A stretch of DNA of 5,484 nucleotides from Caldisericota bacterium (lineage in GTDB: Bacteria; CAIJMQ01; JAADFP01): contig JAADFP010000082.1 in NCBI GenBank assembly GCA_013152825.1, forward strand, positions 1 to 5,484, in the 5' to 3' direction. Of the stretch, positions 1 to 5,390 are shown one piece after another. Made by a program: the position numbers and the translations under genes. A model generated the notes under the pieces. That model made no database searches. It was not told where the DNA came from and worked only from the letters and a program-made list of their open reading frames with translations. Numbering within the stretch: position 1 is the first letter of the stretch; each line of letters starts with the position of its first letter.

Positions 1-176
1 TCTTTGAGAGGTTTTACGTGGTGAATAAATCACGTTCAAGAAGGCTGGGCGGAACCGGCCTGGGGCTCTCCATTGTCAAGCATATCGTTCTTCTGCATAA
101 CGGAGAGATAAATGTGGAAAGCACCCCGGGTGTGGGGAGTAAATTTATTATTTTCTTGCCTGTTAGCCTTTCCTGA
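1..176 (+). CDS. phoR: PhoR-like sensor histidine kinase, C-terminal fragment
   Basis: This is the last 57 codons of a sensor histidine kinase; the start lies before the window. The reading frame runs from base 3 to a TGA at 174-176. It begins with an F-box (FERFYVVNKSRSRR) followed by the glycine-rich G2 ATP-lid motif GGTGLGLSIVKHI at about residues 16-28 of the fragment. The end shows the usual last strands of the HATPase_c fold (GEINVES, then GSKFIIFLP). In this family the domain binds ATP and phosphorylates a histidine in the dimerisation domain, which then passes phosphate to a response regulator. The ERFY-V-KSRSR-GGTGLGLSIVKHI wording is typical of PhoR/PnpS phosphate sensors, and a pst operon follows downstream, so PhoR is the best assignment. 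The sensor region is not visible, so another kinase of the same class cannot be excluded. Confidence 0.8.
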   Translation, partial: FERFYVVNKSRSRRLGGTGLGLSIVKHIVLLHNGEINVESTPGVGSKFIIFLPVSLS

Positions 177-234
177 GATAGGTGTTTCCCCTGAAAAGTG
201 ATGTTTGTTGCTTTATCGGGGGATGAAATGATAT
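177..234. other. convergent intergenic gap, no clear terminator
   Basis: This short gap separates the kinase stop from the stop of hicA, which comes from the opposite strand. Transcription converges here, so a bidirectional terminator would be expected. Only a weak TCCCC/GGGGA pairing with a loop of about 30 bases can be seen, and there is no adjoining U-tract in either direction. Confidence 0.5.
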
Positions 235-447
235 TTACAAAAGTTTCTTAAACTCTTCGATACTTAGTCCTGCATCTCTTATAATACCAGCCATTGTAAA
301 AGAATTAATTGGATTTGCCCTTGGAATGGTAATGATTCTTTCTCCATTGGTCATTATAATGTGTTTCCCTTGTCTTGCAATCCAGAAACCAACCTTCTCA
401 AAGGCTCTTACAGCTTGTTTATGGTTTATCCCTGGCAGCTTAGGCAT
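235..447 (-). CDS. hicA: HicA-family mRNA interferase toxin
   Basis: This is a 70-aa protein of the HicA/YcfA toxin family, the usual length for the family. HicA toxins are small proteins with a double-stranded-RNA-binding-like fold that cleave mRNA in the cytoplasm and are neutralised by HicB. The N-terminus (KLPGINHKQAVRAFEKVGF) is the family's opening helix. It is followed by RQGKHIIM with the expected catalytic histidine at residue 29, then the basic strand RIITIPRANPI, and the closing helix MAGIIRDAGLSIEEFKKLL. The key residue is present and the frame is intact, so the toxin should be active. The ATG at 445-447 has AGGA 7 bases upstream. The gene starts 2 bases after the hicB stop, so the pair is co-transcribed with the antitoxin first. 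G+C is about 36% over 241-420 (65 of 180 bases), against more than 50% in sampled porin and pstA stretches, which suggests acquisition by transfer. Confidence 0.9.
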   Translation of the reverse strand: MPKLPGINHKQAVRAFEKVGFWIARQGKHIIMTNGERIITIPRANPINSFTMAGIIRDAGLSIEEFKKLL

Positions 448-449
448 GA

Positions 450-644
450 TTATCCTACTTCTACATAACGTGACTCTTTTTCTCTGCTTAATTCCTCAAC
501 AGTTTGCAGATATGCCTGTATAGCATCTTTGATATTTTCCAGAGCTTCTTCTTCTGTCTGCCCTTGTGACCAACAACCGGGTAGCCCAGGAACCCAGACA
601 GCATATCCCTCCTCTGTCTTCTTGAGATTTACTTTGTATCTCAT
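450..644 (-). CDS. hicB: HicB-family antitoxin, short form
   Basis: This is a 64-aa HicB-like antitoxin. It has the characteristic partial RNase H-like core: MRYKVNLKKTEEGYAVWVPGL, the signature LPGCWSQG at residues 21-28, and the helix TEEEALENIKDAIQAYL at 30-46. An acidic and basic tail (EELSREKESRYVEVG) completes it. HicB binds HicA and blocks its RNase activity. Longer HicB proteins carry a C-terminal helix-turn-helix or ribbon-helix-helix domain for autoregulation. None is present here, so DNA binding by this protein is doubtful. The ATG at 642-644 was chosen because AGGAGGT (655-661, read on the - strand) lies 10 bases upstream. A longer frame opening with GTG at 666-668 would put that ribosome site inside the coding region. 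The stop at 450-452 is followed 2 bases later by hicA. Confidence 0.88.
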   Translation of the reverse strand: MRYKVNLKKTEEGYAVWVPGLPGCWSQGQTEEEALENIKDAIQAYLQTVEELSREKESRYVEVG

Positions 645-654
645 AAATATAAAT

Positions 655-661
655 ACCTCCT
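655..661 (-). promoter_or_regulatory. Shine-Dalgarno site fixing the hicB start
   Basis: AGGAGGT on the - strand lies 10 bases upstream of the ATG at 644. It selects that ATG over the in-frame GTG at 668, which has no such site of its own. Confidence 0.75.
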
Positions 662-752
662 TGAGCACTCATTATTATTTTACACCATTTTTAGAAAAGG
701 TTAATATTCTATCTTTCCGTAACAAAATCAAACTATCATGCCCCTCTTACAA

Positions 753-774
753 AATTAACGGAAAATTAACAGAA
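753..774 (+). promoter_or_regulatory. candidate Pho box (PhoB/PhoP binding direct repeat)
   Basis: Two tandem 11-bp units, AATTAACGGAA (753-763) and AATTAACAGAA (764-774), match at 10 of 11 positions. Each contains a TTAAC(A/G) hexamer, and the hexamers start 11 bases apart with 5 bases between them. This is the known spacing of PhoB/PhoP sites: the Bacillus-type consensus is TT(A/C/T)A(C/T)A repeats with spacers of about 5 bp. Read on the other strand, the site resembles the E. coli layout of 7 bp, 4 bp and 7 bp (CTGTTAA, TTTT, CCGTTAA against CTGTCAT repeats). A degenerate further unit, TTTATA at 777-782, keeps the 11-bp phase. It sits 54 bases upstream of the first gene of an operon containing pstSCAB, so the assignment fits its context, though it rests on pattern alone. 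Confidence 0.65.
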
Positions 775-787
775 TCTTTATACCCTC

Positions 788-793
788 TTAAAT
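788..793 (+). promoter_or_regulatory. possible -10 box for the phosphate operon
   Basis: TTAAAT matches 4 of 6 positions of TATAAT and begins 14 bases after the last base of the Pho-box repeat. This is close to the arrangement in which the activator replaces the -35 box. Transcription would begin near 800 and leave a leader of about 28 bases that includes the ribosome site at 814-820. A better-scoring TATAAC at 803-808 would start transcription at or beyond the ribosome site, so it is less likely. Confidence 0.35.
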
Positions 794-813
794 CTCGGGG
801 GGTATAACTTAAC

Positions 814-820
814 AGGAGGT
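814..820 (+). promoter_or_regulatory. Shine-Dalgarno site fixing the start of the 116-aa gene
   Basis: AGGAGGT lies 7 bases upstream of the ATG at 828. The in-frame GTG at 819 overlaps this site and is therefore not the start. Confidence 0.8.
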
Positions 821-827
821 GAAAAAA

Positions 828-1178
828 ATGAATGAGAAAAAAATCTGGAAAGTAAGGATTAGAAAGGTTTACCCGGAAGCCACCAACCACATAGCAGTAG
901 GGGAAGTCATCGAGGAAAATCCCTCTTATGTGAAAATGCGCTGCAGGACTTACCATTTTAAGAAGTTGCTTACTCCTCAGTCCAAGTTTGTTACCAGCCA
1001 GATTAAGGTGAGAATCTTTCCCTGGGAAACTATTGCCTATGCCACAGAACTTCCTTCCAGCTTGCACTGGGAGAAGGCAGAGGTCGAGCTGATGGAAGAT
1101 GGAGACCTTCTGCTCAAGGGGAAAGAGAAGAAAGAAGACGTGGGAATAAAAGGCGGTCCTTCATGGTTGGAAGACTGA
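828..1178 (+). CDS. small conserved-looking protein of unknown function, first gene of the Pho-box operon
   Basis: I do not recognise this 116-aa protein. It has no signal peptide and no membrane segment, so it is probably cytoplasmic. Strand-like stretches are WKVRIRKVY (7-15), GEVIEENPSYVKMRCR (25-40) and IKVRIFPWETIAYATEL (59-75). A short turn, TYHFKKLL (41-48), lies between the second and third. This alternation of strongly bent strands recalls a small beta-barrel such as an Sm-like or SH3-like fold, but that is only an impression from the pattern. The last 35 residues are highly charged (WEKAEVELMEDGDLLLKGKEKKED) and end in PSWLED. It contains a single cysteine (residue 39) and no recognisable metal or nucleotide motif. 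The gene lies directly downstream of the candidate Pho box and 96 bases before the porin, so expression under phosphate limitation is likely. A role in sensing, in translation or in control of the operon would be speculation. Confidence 0.8.
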   Translation: MNEKKIWKVRIRKVYPEATNHIAVGEVIEENPSYVKMRCRTYHFKKLLTPQSKFVTSQIKVRIFPWETIAYATELPSSLHWEKAEVELMEDGDLLLKGKEKKEDVGIKGGPSWLED

Positions 1179-1192
1179 CTTTTTCAAATTGC

Positions 1193-1223
1193 AGTATTCC
1201 GGGGATTTTACCCCTGGGATACT
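1193..1223 (+). repeat. 12-bp imperfect hairpin upstream of the porin gene
   Basis: The arms AGTATTCCGGGG (1193-1204) and CCCTGGGATACT (1212-1223) pair over 12 positions, including two G-T wobbles, around a 7-base loop. There is no T-run after it on either strand, so it is not a normal intrinsic terminator. It sits in the 96-bp gap between the 116-aa gene and the porin, ending 51 bases before the porin ATG. It could be an RNA processing site, a 5' stabiliser of the porin-pstS message, or a partial attenuator. Confidence 0.65.
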
Positions 1224-1260
1224 TGGGGATAGAGTTTGGTTATCTATGTGTAGGTGCAAA

Positions 1261-1267
1261 AAGGAGG
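1261..1267 (+). promoter_or_regulatory. Shine-Dalgarno site fixing the porin start
   Basis: AAGGAGG lies 7 bases upstream of the ATG at 1275. An in-frame GTG at 1254 lies upstream of this site and would add seven residues ahead of the signal peptide, so it is rejected as the start. Confidence 0.8.
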
Positions 1268-1274
1268 ATTTAGT

Positions 1275-2516
1275 ATGCGCTACGCAAAGCTTTTCCTGTG
1301 TTTAATGGTGGTGGTTCTGGGAGTAGCTTTCTCCCGGTCCCCACTTTTTGCTTCTTCTTCGGAAGTGGAAGCTTTGCTGAAGGTGCTGGTGAATAGGGGG
1401 GTGATTAGCGAAAAGGAGGCAGCTTCAGTATTGCAAGAAGCCAAAAAAGTAGTGGAACAGCAGAAAAAAGAAATTGCTCAGGAAAGTGCGGCAAAACTGC
1501 CTTCCTGGGTAGAAAATACCAAGTTCAAGGGTGATATACGAATGCGCTACCAGACCAGCAAGAAGAAAAAAGATGACGTGGCACGCAACCGGGTAAGGAT
1601 CCGGTTCCGCTATGGTTTCGAGACAAAGGTTAATGATACACTAAAAGTAGGTGCGCGGCTGGCCACGGGCAGTGCAGACCCCCGTTCTACCAACCAGACA
1701 CTTGGCAATACCTTCGAAACCAAGAGCTGGCAGCTGGACAAGGCATACCTGAAATACCAGCCCACGGAAACTTTCGAAGTGCTGGCCGGGAAATTCAATA
1801 AAGCATTCTTCGTTAAAGACGACTTGCTCTGGGACGGAGATATTACTTTTGAAGGCCTCTCTCTGATGTTTAAGCCGGAAGTATCCGACACCACAAAGTT
1901 ATTCTTCAATACGGGTTTATTTGTGCTGGACGAGCTAAAATCCTCGGACAAGGATCCTCTTATGTCCTATTTTCAGCCGGGGTTTGAGGTTAAAATCAAT
2001 GACAATGTCTCCTGGAAAATGGGAGTAGCTTACTACTCTTTCGAGAATGTAAAGGGTGGCACACTTGACCACAGTTCAGGCACAAACACTCTGAAAAATG
2101 GCGTATTGAAGTACGATTACGACAGTATCAATCCTTCTACCGTTTTAACTTATGCCTGGGACTCGCTTGACAAGACCTATGCCGTATCCCTGCTTTACGA
2201 CTACGTGTCCAACATTGATTCAAAAGACAAGGGGTACCTGGCAGGTATAAAGTTCGGAAGCAATAAAGTGAAGGGTAGGGGAGACTGGCAGGTTTATTAC
2301 AACTACCGCCAGCTGGAAAGAGACGCCTGGCTGGATACTTTCCCGGACTCCGACTTCTACGGCGGCAAGACTGATGTAGAAGGATACGAAATAGTAGTGA
2401 AATATGGACTGGCAAAGCATATAACTGTGGGACTGGATTATTACCACACCAGGAGAATAGATGCCGAGGCTAACCCGGAGAGTGTTTTACAGGCGGACTT
2501 GGGTATTAAGTTTTAA
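1275..2516 (+). CDS. outer-membrane beta-barrel porin, probably phosphate-related
   Basis: This is a 413-aa exported protein. Residues 1-26 form a signal peptide (MRYAKLFLCLMVVVLGVAFS, then RSPLFA), with cleavage near residues 26-28. Residues 30-70 form an amphipathic, coiled-coil-like stretch (VEALLKVLVNRGVISEKEAA, then a lysine- and glutamine-rich helix) of the kind often found at the N-terminus of 'putative porin' proteins. From about residue 84 the chain alternates short amphipathic strands and turns: FKGDIRMRYQ, RNRVRIRFRYGFETKV, DTLKVGARLATGSAD, QLDKAYLKYQP, and so on. It ends in QADLGIKF. The terminal phenylalanine is the signal for insertion by the BAM machinery. This pattern suits a barrel of about 16 strands, possibly of the Porin_5-type group. 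The pstS start codon is only 15 bases after its stop, so a role in phosphate uptake across the outer membrane, like OprP or PhoE in other bacteria, is inferred from context. Substrate selectivity cannot be read from the sequence. Confidence 0.85.
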   Translation: MRYAKLFLCLMVVVLGVAFSRSPLFASSSEVEALLKVLVNRGVISEKEAASVLQEAKKVVEQQKKEIAQESAAKLPSWVENTKFKGDIRMRYQTSKKKKDDVARNRVRIRFRYGFETKVNDTLKVGARLATGSADPRSTNQTLGNTFETKSWQLDKAYLKYQPTETFEVLAGKFNKAFFVKDDLLWDGDITFEGLSLMFKPEVSDTTKLFFNTGLFVLDELKSSDKDPLMSYFQPGFEVKINDNVSWKMGVAYYSFENVKGGTLDHSSGTNTLKNGVLKYDYDSINPSTVLTYAWDSLDKTYAVSLLYDYVSNIDSKDKGYLAGIKFGSNKVKGRGDWQVYYNYRQLERDAWLDTFPDSDFYGGKTDVEGYEIVVKYGLAKHITVGLDYYHTRRIDAEANPESVLQADLGIKF

Positions 2517-2531
2517 CAAGGAGGTTATAGA

Positions 2532-3575
2532 ATGAAAATGCTTTTCACTATGATTTTAACCGGGTTGCTCGTAATGGGAGCAAGCACGGTTTCCCACGCA
2601 GACAGTGGGTTGCTGGGAGCCGGGGCTACTTTCCCCTATCCCCTGTATTCCAAGATGTTTGATGTTTATCACAAGGAATACGGAGTAAGAGTAAATTACC
2701 AGGCCATAGGTTCCGGAGGCGGTATCCGCCAGTTGCTGAGCAAAACAGTGGACTTTGGTGCCTCTGATGCTTTCATGAACGACAAGGAGCTGAAAAAATC
2801 CCCCTACCAGATTCTGCATATACCCATGTGCCTGGGAGCAGTGGTGATAACTTATAACCTGCCGGGTTCGCCGGAGATAAAACTTACCCCGGATATTATC
2901 TCAAACATCTTCCTGGGCAAAATAACCAGGTGGGATGATTTCCGGATTAAAAAAGTAAATCCTGAGTTACGGCTTCCCGGCATGAAAATAATAGTGGCAC
3001 ACCGTTCTGACGGGAGCGGCACCACTTTTATCTTCACTGATTACCTCTCGAAAGTAAGTGAGGAATGGCAGGAAAAAGTGGGACGCGGTAAATCAGTTAG
3101 CTGGCCTGTGGGTCTGGGTGGCAAGGGTAATGCAGGAGTGGCTGGCCTGGTGAAACAAATACCAGGTAGCATAGGTTATGTGGAGCTGGTCTATGCTTTA
3201 CAGAGCAATATGCCTGCTGCTATAGTAAAAAACAAAAAGGGGAACTTTATAAAAGCATCAATTAAATCCACCAGCCTGGCGGCAAAGGTTGCATTGCCTC
3301 CTGATACCAGGGTTTCTCTTACCAATACGGACTCGGATTTCGGTTATCCCATTAGCGGTTTTACCTGGATACTTGTTTACAAAGAACAGAACTACGACTC
3401 CAGAAGCAAAGAAAAGGCGAAAGTACTGGTTAACCTCTTATGGTGGATGACTCACCAGGGACAGAAGTATGCAGAAGGCCTGGGGTATGCTCCCCTTCCG
3501 GATGAAGCAGTGAAAAAAGCAGAGAAAATAATTAAATCCATTACTTACAACGGGAGACCCATACGGAGAAATTGA
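2532..3575 (+). CDS. pstS: PstS periplasmic phosphate-binding protein
   Basis: This 347-aa protein is the periplasmic receptor of the high-affinity phosphate ABC transporter and hands phosphate to the PstC-PstA channel. A signal peptide covers residues 1-23, with cleavage after SHA. There is no lipobox cysteine, so the protein should be soluble in the periplasm. The phosphate-binding segments are intact: GAGATFPYPLY (29-39, with T33 and F34), GSGGGIRQLL (60-69, with S61), FGASDAFM (75-82, with D79) and HRSDGSGTTF (157-166, with R158, D160, S162, G163 and T164). These correspond to the ligands known in E. coli PstS. The length matches the family. AAGGAGG lies 7 bases before the ATG at 2532; a second ATG two codons later is too far from it. 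It follows the porin by 15 bases and precedes pstC by 78 bases that hold a strong hairpin. Confidence 0.96.
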   Translation: MKMLFTMILTGLLVMGASTVSHADSGLLGAGATFPYPLYSKMFDVYHKEYGVRVNYQAIGSGGGIRQLLSKTVDFGASDAFMNDKELKKSPYQILHIPMCLGAVVITYNLPGSPEIKLTPDIISNIFLGKITRWDDFRIKKVNPELRLPGMKIIVAHRSDGSGTTFIFTDYLSKVSEEWQEKVGRGKSVSWPVGLGGKGNAGVAGLVKQIPGSIGYVELVYALQSNMPAAIVKNKKGNFIKASIKSTSLAAKVALPPDTRVSLTNTDSDFGYPISGFTWILVYKEQNYDSRSKEKAKVLVNLLWWMTHQGQKYAEGLGYAPLPDEAVKKAEKIIKSITYNGRPIRRN

Positions 3576-3601
3576 AGATTGTAAAAAATCCACGAAACCA
3601 T

Positions 3602-3628
3602 CTCCCTGCCGGGCATACCGGCAGGGAG
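3602..3628 (+). repeat. perfect 11-bp hairpin between pstS and pstC
   Basis: CTCCCTGCCGG (3602-3612) and CCGGCAGGGAG (3618-3628) are exact inverted repeats around the 5-base loop GCATA. The stem is GC-rich and very stable. No U-tract follows (GCGGATATATAAAG), and pstC comes next in the same direction, so full intrinsic termination is unlikely. Such hairpins between a binding-protein gene and its permease genes commonly protect the upstream mRNA from 3' exonucleases, which lets PstS be made in excess. It may also be a copy of a dispersed genomic palindrome. Confidence 0.8.
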
Positions 3629-3653
3629 GCGGATATATAAAGCTTTTACTATT

Positions 3654-4541
3654 ATGAAAAAAGATAGTTTAAAGTCAGAAAAAATATTTCAGAAGACCAT
3701 CTGCTTTTCCGGAGTAATCATACTCCTTCTTCTATTAGGTATCTTTTTTACTCTCCTATTTAGCTCTCTCCCTTCTATCAAAGCCTTTGGCCTAAAATTT
3801 ATCACCGGGAGAAAGTGGGACCCGGTAACCGGGAATTTTGCTGCCTTTCCCTTTTTGGTCGGTACGCTTTTAACCTCATTTCTTGCCCTGGCCATCTCCA
3901 TCCCCTTTTCCCTCTCTCTTGCCCTTCTACTGGGAGAATATTCAAAAGGGGGAGTGGTATCCTCTTTTCTCACCGGCATGGTGGAGCTGCTGGCTGGCAT
4001 TCCCTCGGTAATCTATGGTTTCTGGGGACTCTTTATCCTGGTGCCGGTGATAAGATTCATAGAACTTAAATTAGGTTTAATCCCTTATGGGGTGGGGATA
4101 TTTACTGCCTCTTTGATACTCTCGGTCATGATTATCCCCTATTCAGCTTCACTGGGAAAAGAAGTGGTAAATCTGGTGCCCCGCGACCTCAAAGAAGCAG
4201 CCTATTCCCTGGGAGGCACCAAGTTCGAGGTGATAAAAAGGGTAATCCTGCCCTATGCGCGTTCCGGCATATTTGCCGGAATCCTGCTTTCCCTGGGCAG
4301 AGCACTGGGGGAAACCATGGCGGTTACCATGGTAATTGGCAACTCCCACTTTTTGCCCGGGAGTATCTTCAGCCCTTCCAATACCATGGCAAGCGTGATT
4401 GCCAATGAATTTACCGAAGCAGTAGATACTTTATATCTATCCTCCCTGATTGAAATAGGGCTTCTGCTTTTCCTCATCACCACCATTGTAAATATCGCCG
4501 GGCGATACATAATAAACAAAGTAAGCGTAGAGGTGCGATAG
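3654..4541 (+). CDS. pstC: PstC phosphate ABC transporter permease
   Basis: This 295-aa inner-membrane protein pairs with PstA to form the phosphate channel. A short basic N-terminus is followed by a first membrane helix at about 17-37, then the periplasmic stretch FGLKFITGRKWDP typical of PstC. Further hydrophobic segments lie at about 67-95, 106-134, 148-165, 205-228 and 262-284, giving six helices. The ABC-coupling EAA loop is clear: LKEAAYSLGGTKFEVIKRVI at 179-198, with the invariant glycine in SLGG, followed by LPYARSGI. SLGRALGETMAV (213-224) is the conserved PstC/PstA segment that follows it. The ATG at 3654 fits the family's N-terminus but has no Shine-Dalgarno sequence within 15 bases; the nearest purine-rich stretch is the 3' arm of the hairpin about 25 bases upstream. 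The stop at 4539-4541 is 3 bases from pstA. Confidence 0.95.
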   Translation: MKKDSLKSEKIFQKTICFSGVIILLLLLGIFFTLLFSSLPSIKAFGLKFITGRKWDPVTGNFAAFPFLVGTLLTSFLALAISIPFSLSLALLLGEYSKGGVVSSFLTGMVELLAGIPSVIYGFWGLFILVPVIRFIELKLGLIPYGVGIFTASLILSVMIIPYSASLGKEVVNLVPRDLKEAAYSLGGTKFEVIKRVILPYARSGIFAGILLSLGRALGETMAVTMVIGNSHFLPGSIFSPSNTMASVIANEFTEAVDTLYLSSLIEIGLLLFLITTIVNIAGRYIINKVSVEVR

Positions 4542-4544
4542 AAA

Positions 4545-5390
4545 ATGAGAGACAAAACCTTATTCAGGATAATGCAGGACAGATTATTTAAATCGGTGGT
4601 AATGTCACTCGCTTTCCTCTCCACCCTGCCCCTGCTTTTCATCCTTTTCTACATATTCAAAAACGGCATATCGGTAATAAACTGGAAATTCCTGGTAAAC
4701 CTTCCCAAGCCCGTGGGAGAAATCAGCGGGGGCATTTCCAATGCCATAGTGGGGACTTCCATCCTGGTACTTATTTCCTGCATAGTATCTGTACCCCTGG
4801 GAATTGCCTCGGGAATTTATCTCTCCGAATACAGGAAAAGCAGGCTCTCCTACTTTGTCAGGCTGAGTGTGGAGGTGCTGCAGGGAGTGCCCTCCATTGT
4901 CATAGGCATCATTGCCTACCTCTGGATTGTTAAACCCGTGGGCAGTTTCTCCGCGCTTGCCGGGGGAATAGCGTTGGGGATAATGATGCTTCCGGTAATA
5001 GTGCGGAGCACCGAAGAAACCTTGAAACTCATTCCCTACTATTTAAAAGAAGCCTCCCTGGCACTGGGCGTGCCCTATTACCGAACCATATTAAAAGTTA
5101 TCCTGCCTACGGGATTAAGCGGGATAATGACCGGCATTTTGCTGGGTATAGCCAGGATTGCCGGCGAGACCGCACCCCTCCTATTTACTGCCTTTGGCAA
5201 CCCTTTCATGAACGTTAACATTTTAAAACCGGTGAACTCCCTTCCCCTCCTAATCTTCAACTATGCCATGAGTCCCTATGCTGACTGGCAGAAAATCGCC
5301 TGGGGAGCCTCGGTGGTGCTGGTAACCATGGTGCTTTTTTTAAACCTAATTGCTAAAATGGTGGCGAAAAAATGGAAAATAGTATCTTAA
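4545..5390 (+). CDS. pstA: PstA phosphate ABC transporter permease
   Basis: This 281-aa inner-membrane protein is the second half of the phosphate channel. A hydrophobic helix at 17-38 is followed by the periplasmic segment INWKFLVNLPKPVGEISGGI (45-64), which is diagnostic of PstA. Further helices lie at about 68-93, 108-130, 134-152, 190-214 and 250-272, for six in all. The EAA loop is YYLKEASLALGVPYYRTILK (165-184), followed by VILPTGLSGIMTGILLGIAR and the conserved AGETAPLLFTAFGN at 206-219. All family landmarks are present and the length is normal. GAGGTG at 4530-4535 lies 9 bases before the ATG, inside the end of pstC, so translation of the two permeases is probably coupled. Its last 19 bases overlap the start of pstB in another frame. 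Confidence 0.95.
   Translation: MRDKTLFRIMQDRLFKSVVMSLAFLSTLPLLFILFYIFKNGISVINWKFLVNLPKPVGEISGGISNAIVGTSILVLISCIVSVPLGIASGIYLSEYRKSRLSYFVRLSVEVLQGVPSIVIGIIAYLWIVKPVGSFSALAGGIALGIMMLPVIVRSTEETLKLIPYYLKEASLALGVPYYRTILKVILPTGLSGIMTGILLGIARIAGETAPLLFTAFGNPFMNVNILKPVNSLPLLIFNYAMSPYADWQKIAWGASVVLVTMVLFLNLIAKMVAKKWKIVS

Larger units (their letters stand above)
645..827. other. divergent intergenic region between hicBA and the phosphate operon
   Basis: This 183-bp AT-rich region lies between two gene sets that diverge from it. It must hold the promoter for hicBA on the - strand and, most likely, the promoter for the + strand operon. The clearest element is the 11-bp tandem repeat at 753-774. Promoter hexamers are weak on both strands. 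On the - strand, CATGAT (735-740), TAAAAT (677-682) and AATAAT (674-679) are possible -10 boxes, but none has a convincing -35 partner. Activator-dependent promoters often have such poor -35 boxes. No credible open reading frame is seen within it. Confidence 0.6.

Noticed and set aside
185..223. Hairpin terminator between the kinase and hicA
   Set aside because: Only five base pairs (TCCCC with GGGGA) form across a loop of about 30 bases, with no U-tract.
666..668. GTG as an alternative, longer start for hicB
   Set aside because: The AGGAGGT ribosome site would then lie inside the coding sequence. The added residues are not part of the HicB core, which begins MRYKV.
529..807. Open frame on the + strand over hicB and the intergenic region
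   Set aside because: It is antisense to the recognised HicB antitoxin, covers the Pho-box repeat, and shows no family signature.
803..808. TATAAC as the -10 box of the operon
   Set aside because: It is the better hexamer match, but transcription would begin around or after the ribosome site at 814-820, leaving the first gene without it.
747..1067. Open frame of about 106 codons on the - strand across the 116-aa gene and its promoter
   Set aside because: It runs antisense to a gene with a strong ribosome site, has no ribosome site of its own, and its translation lacks the make-up of a folded protein.
1193..1223. Intrinsic terminator after the 116-aa gene
   Set aside because: The stem is strong, but no T-run follows on the + strand and none follows in the - direction. 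Its run of five T bases (1180-1184) precedes the hairpin instead.
1610..1951. Antisense open frame within the porin gene
   Set aside because: It is a shadow of the porin reading frame. The porin has a signal peptide, strand pattern and terminal phenylalanine, while the antisense product has no recognisable features.
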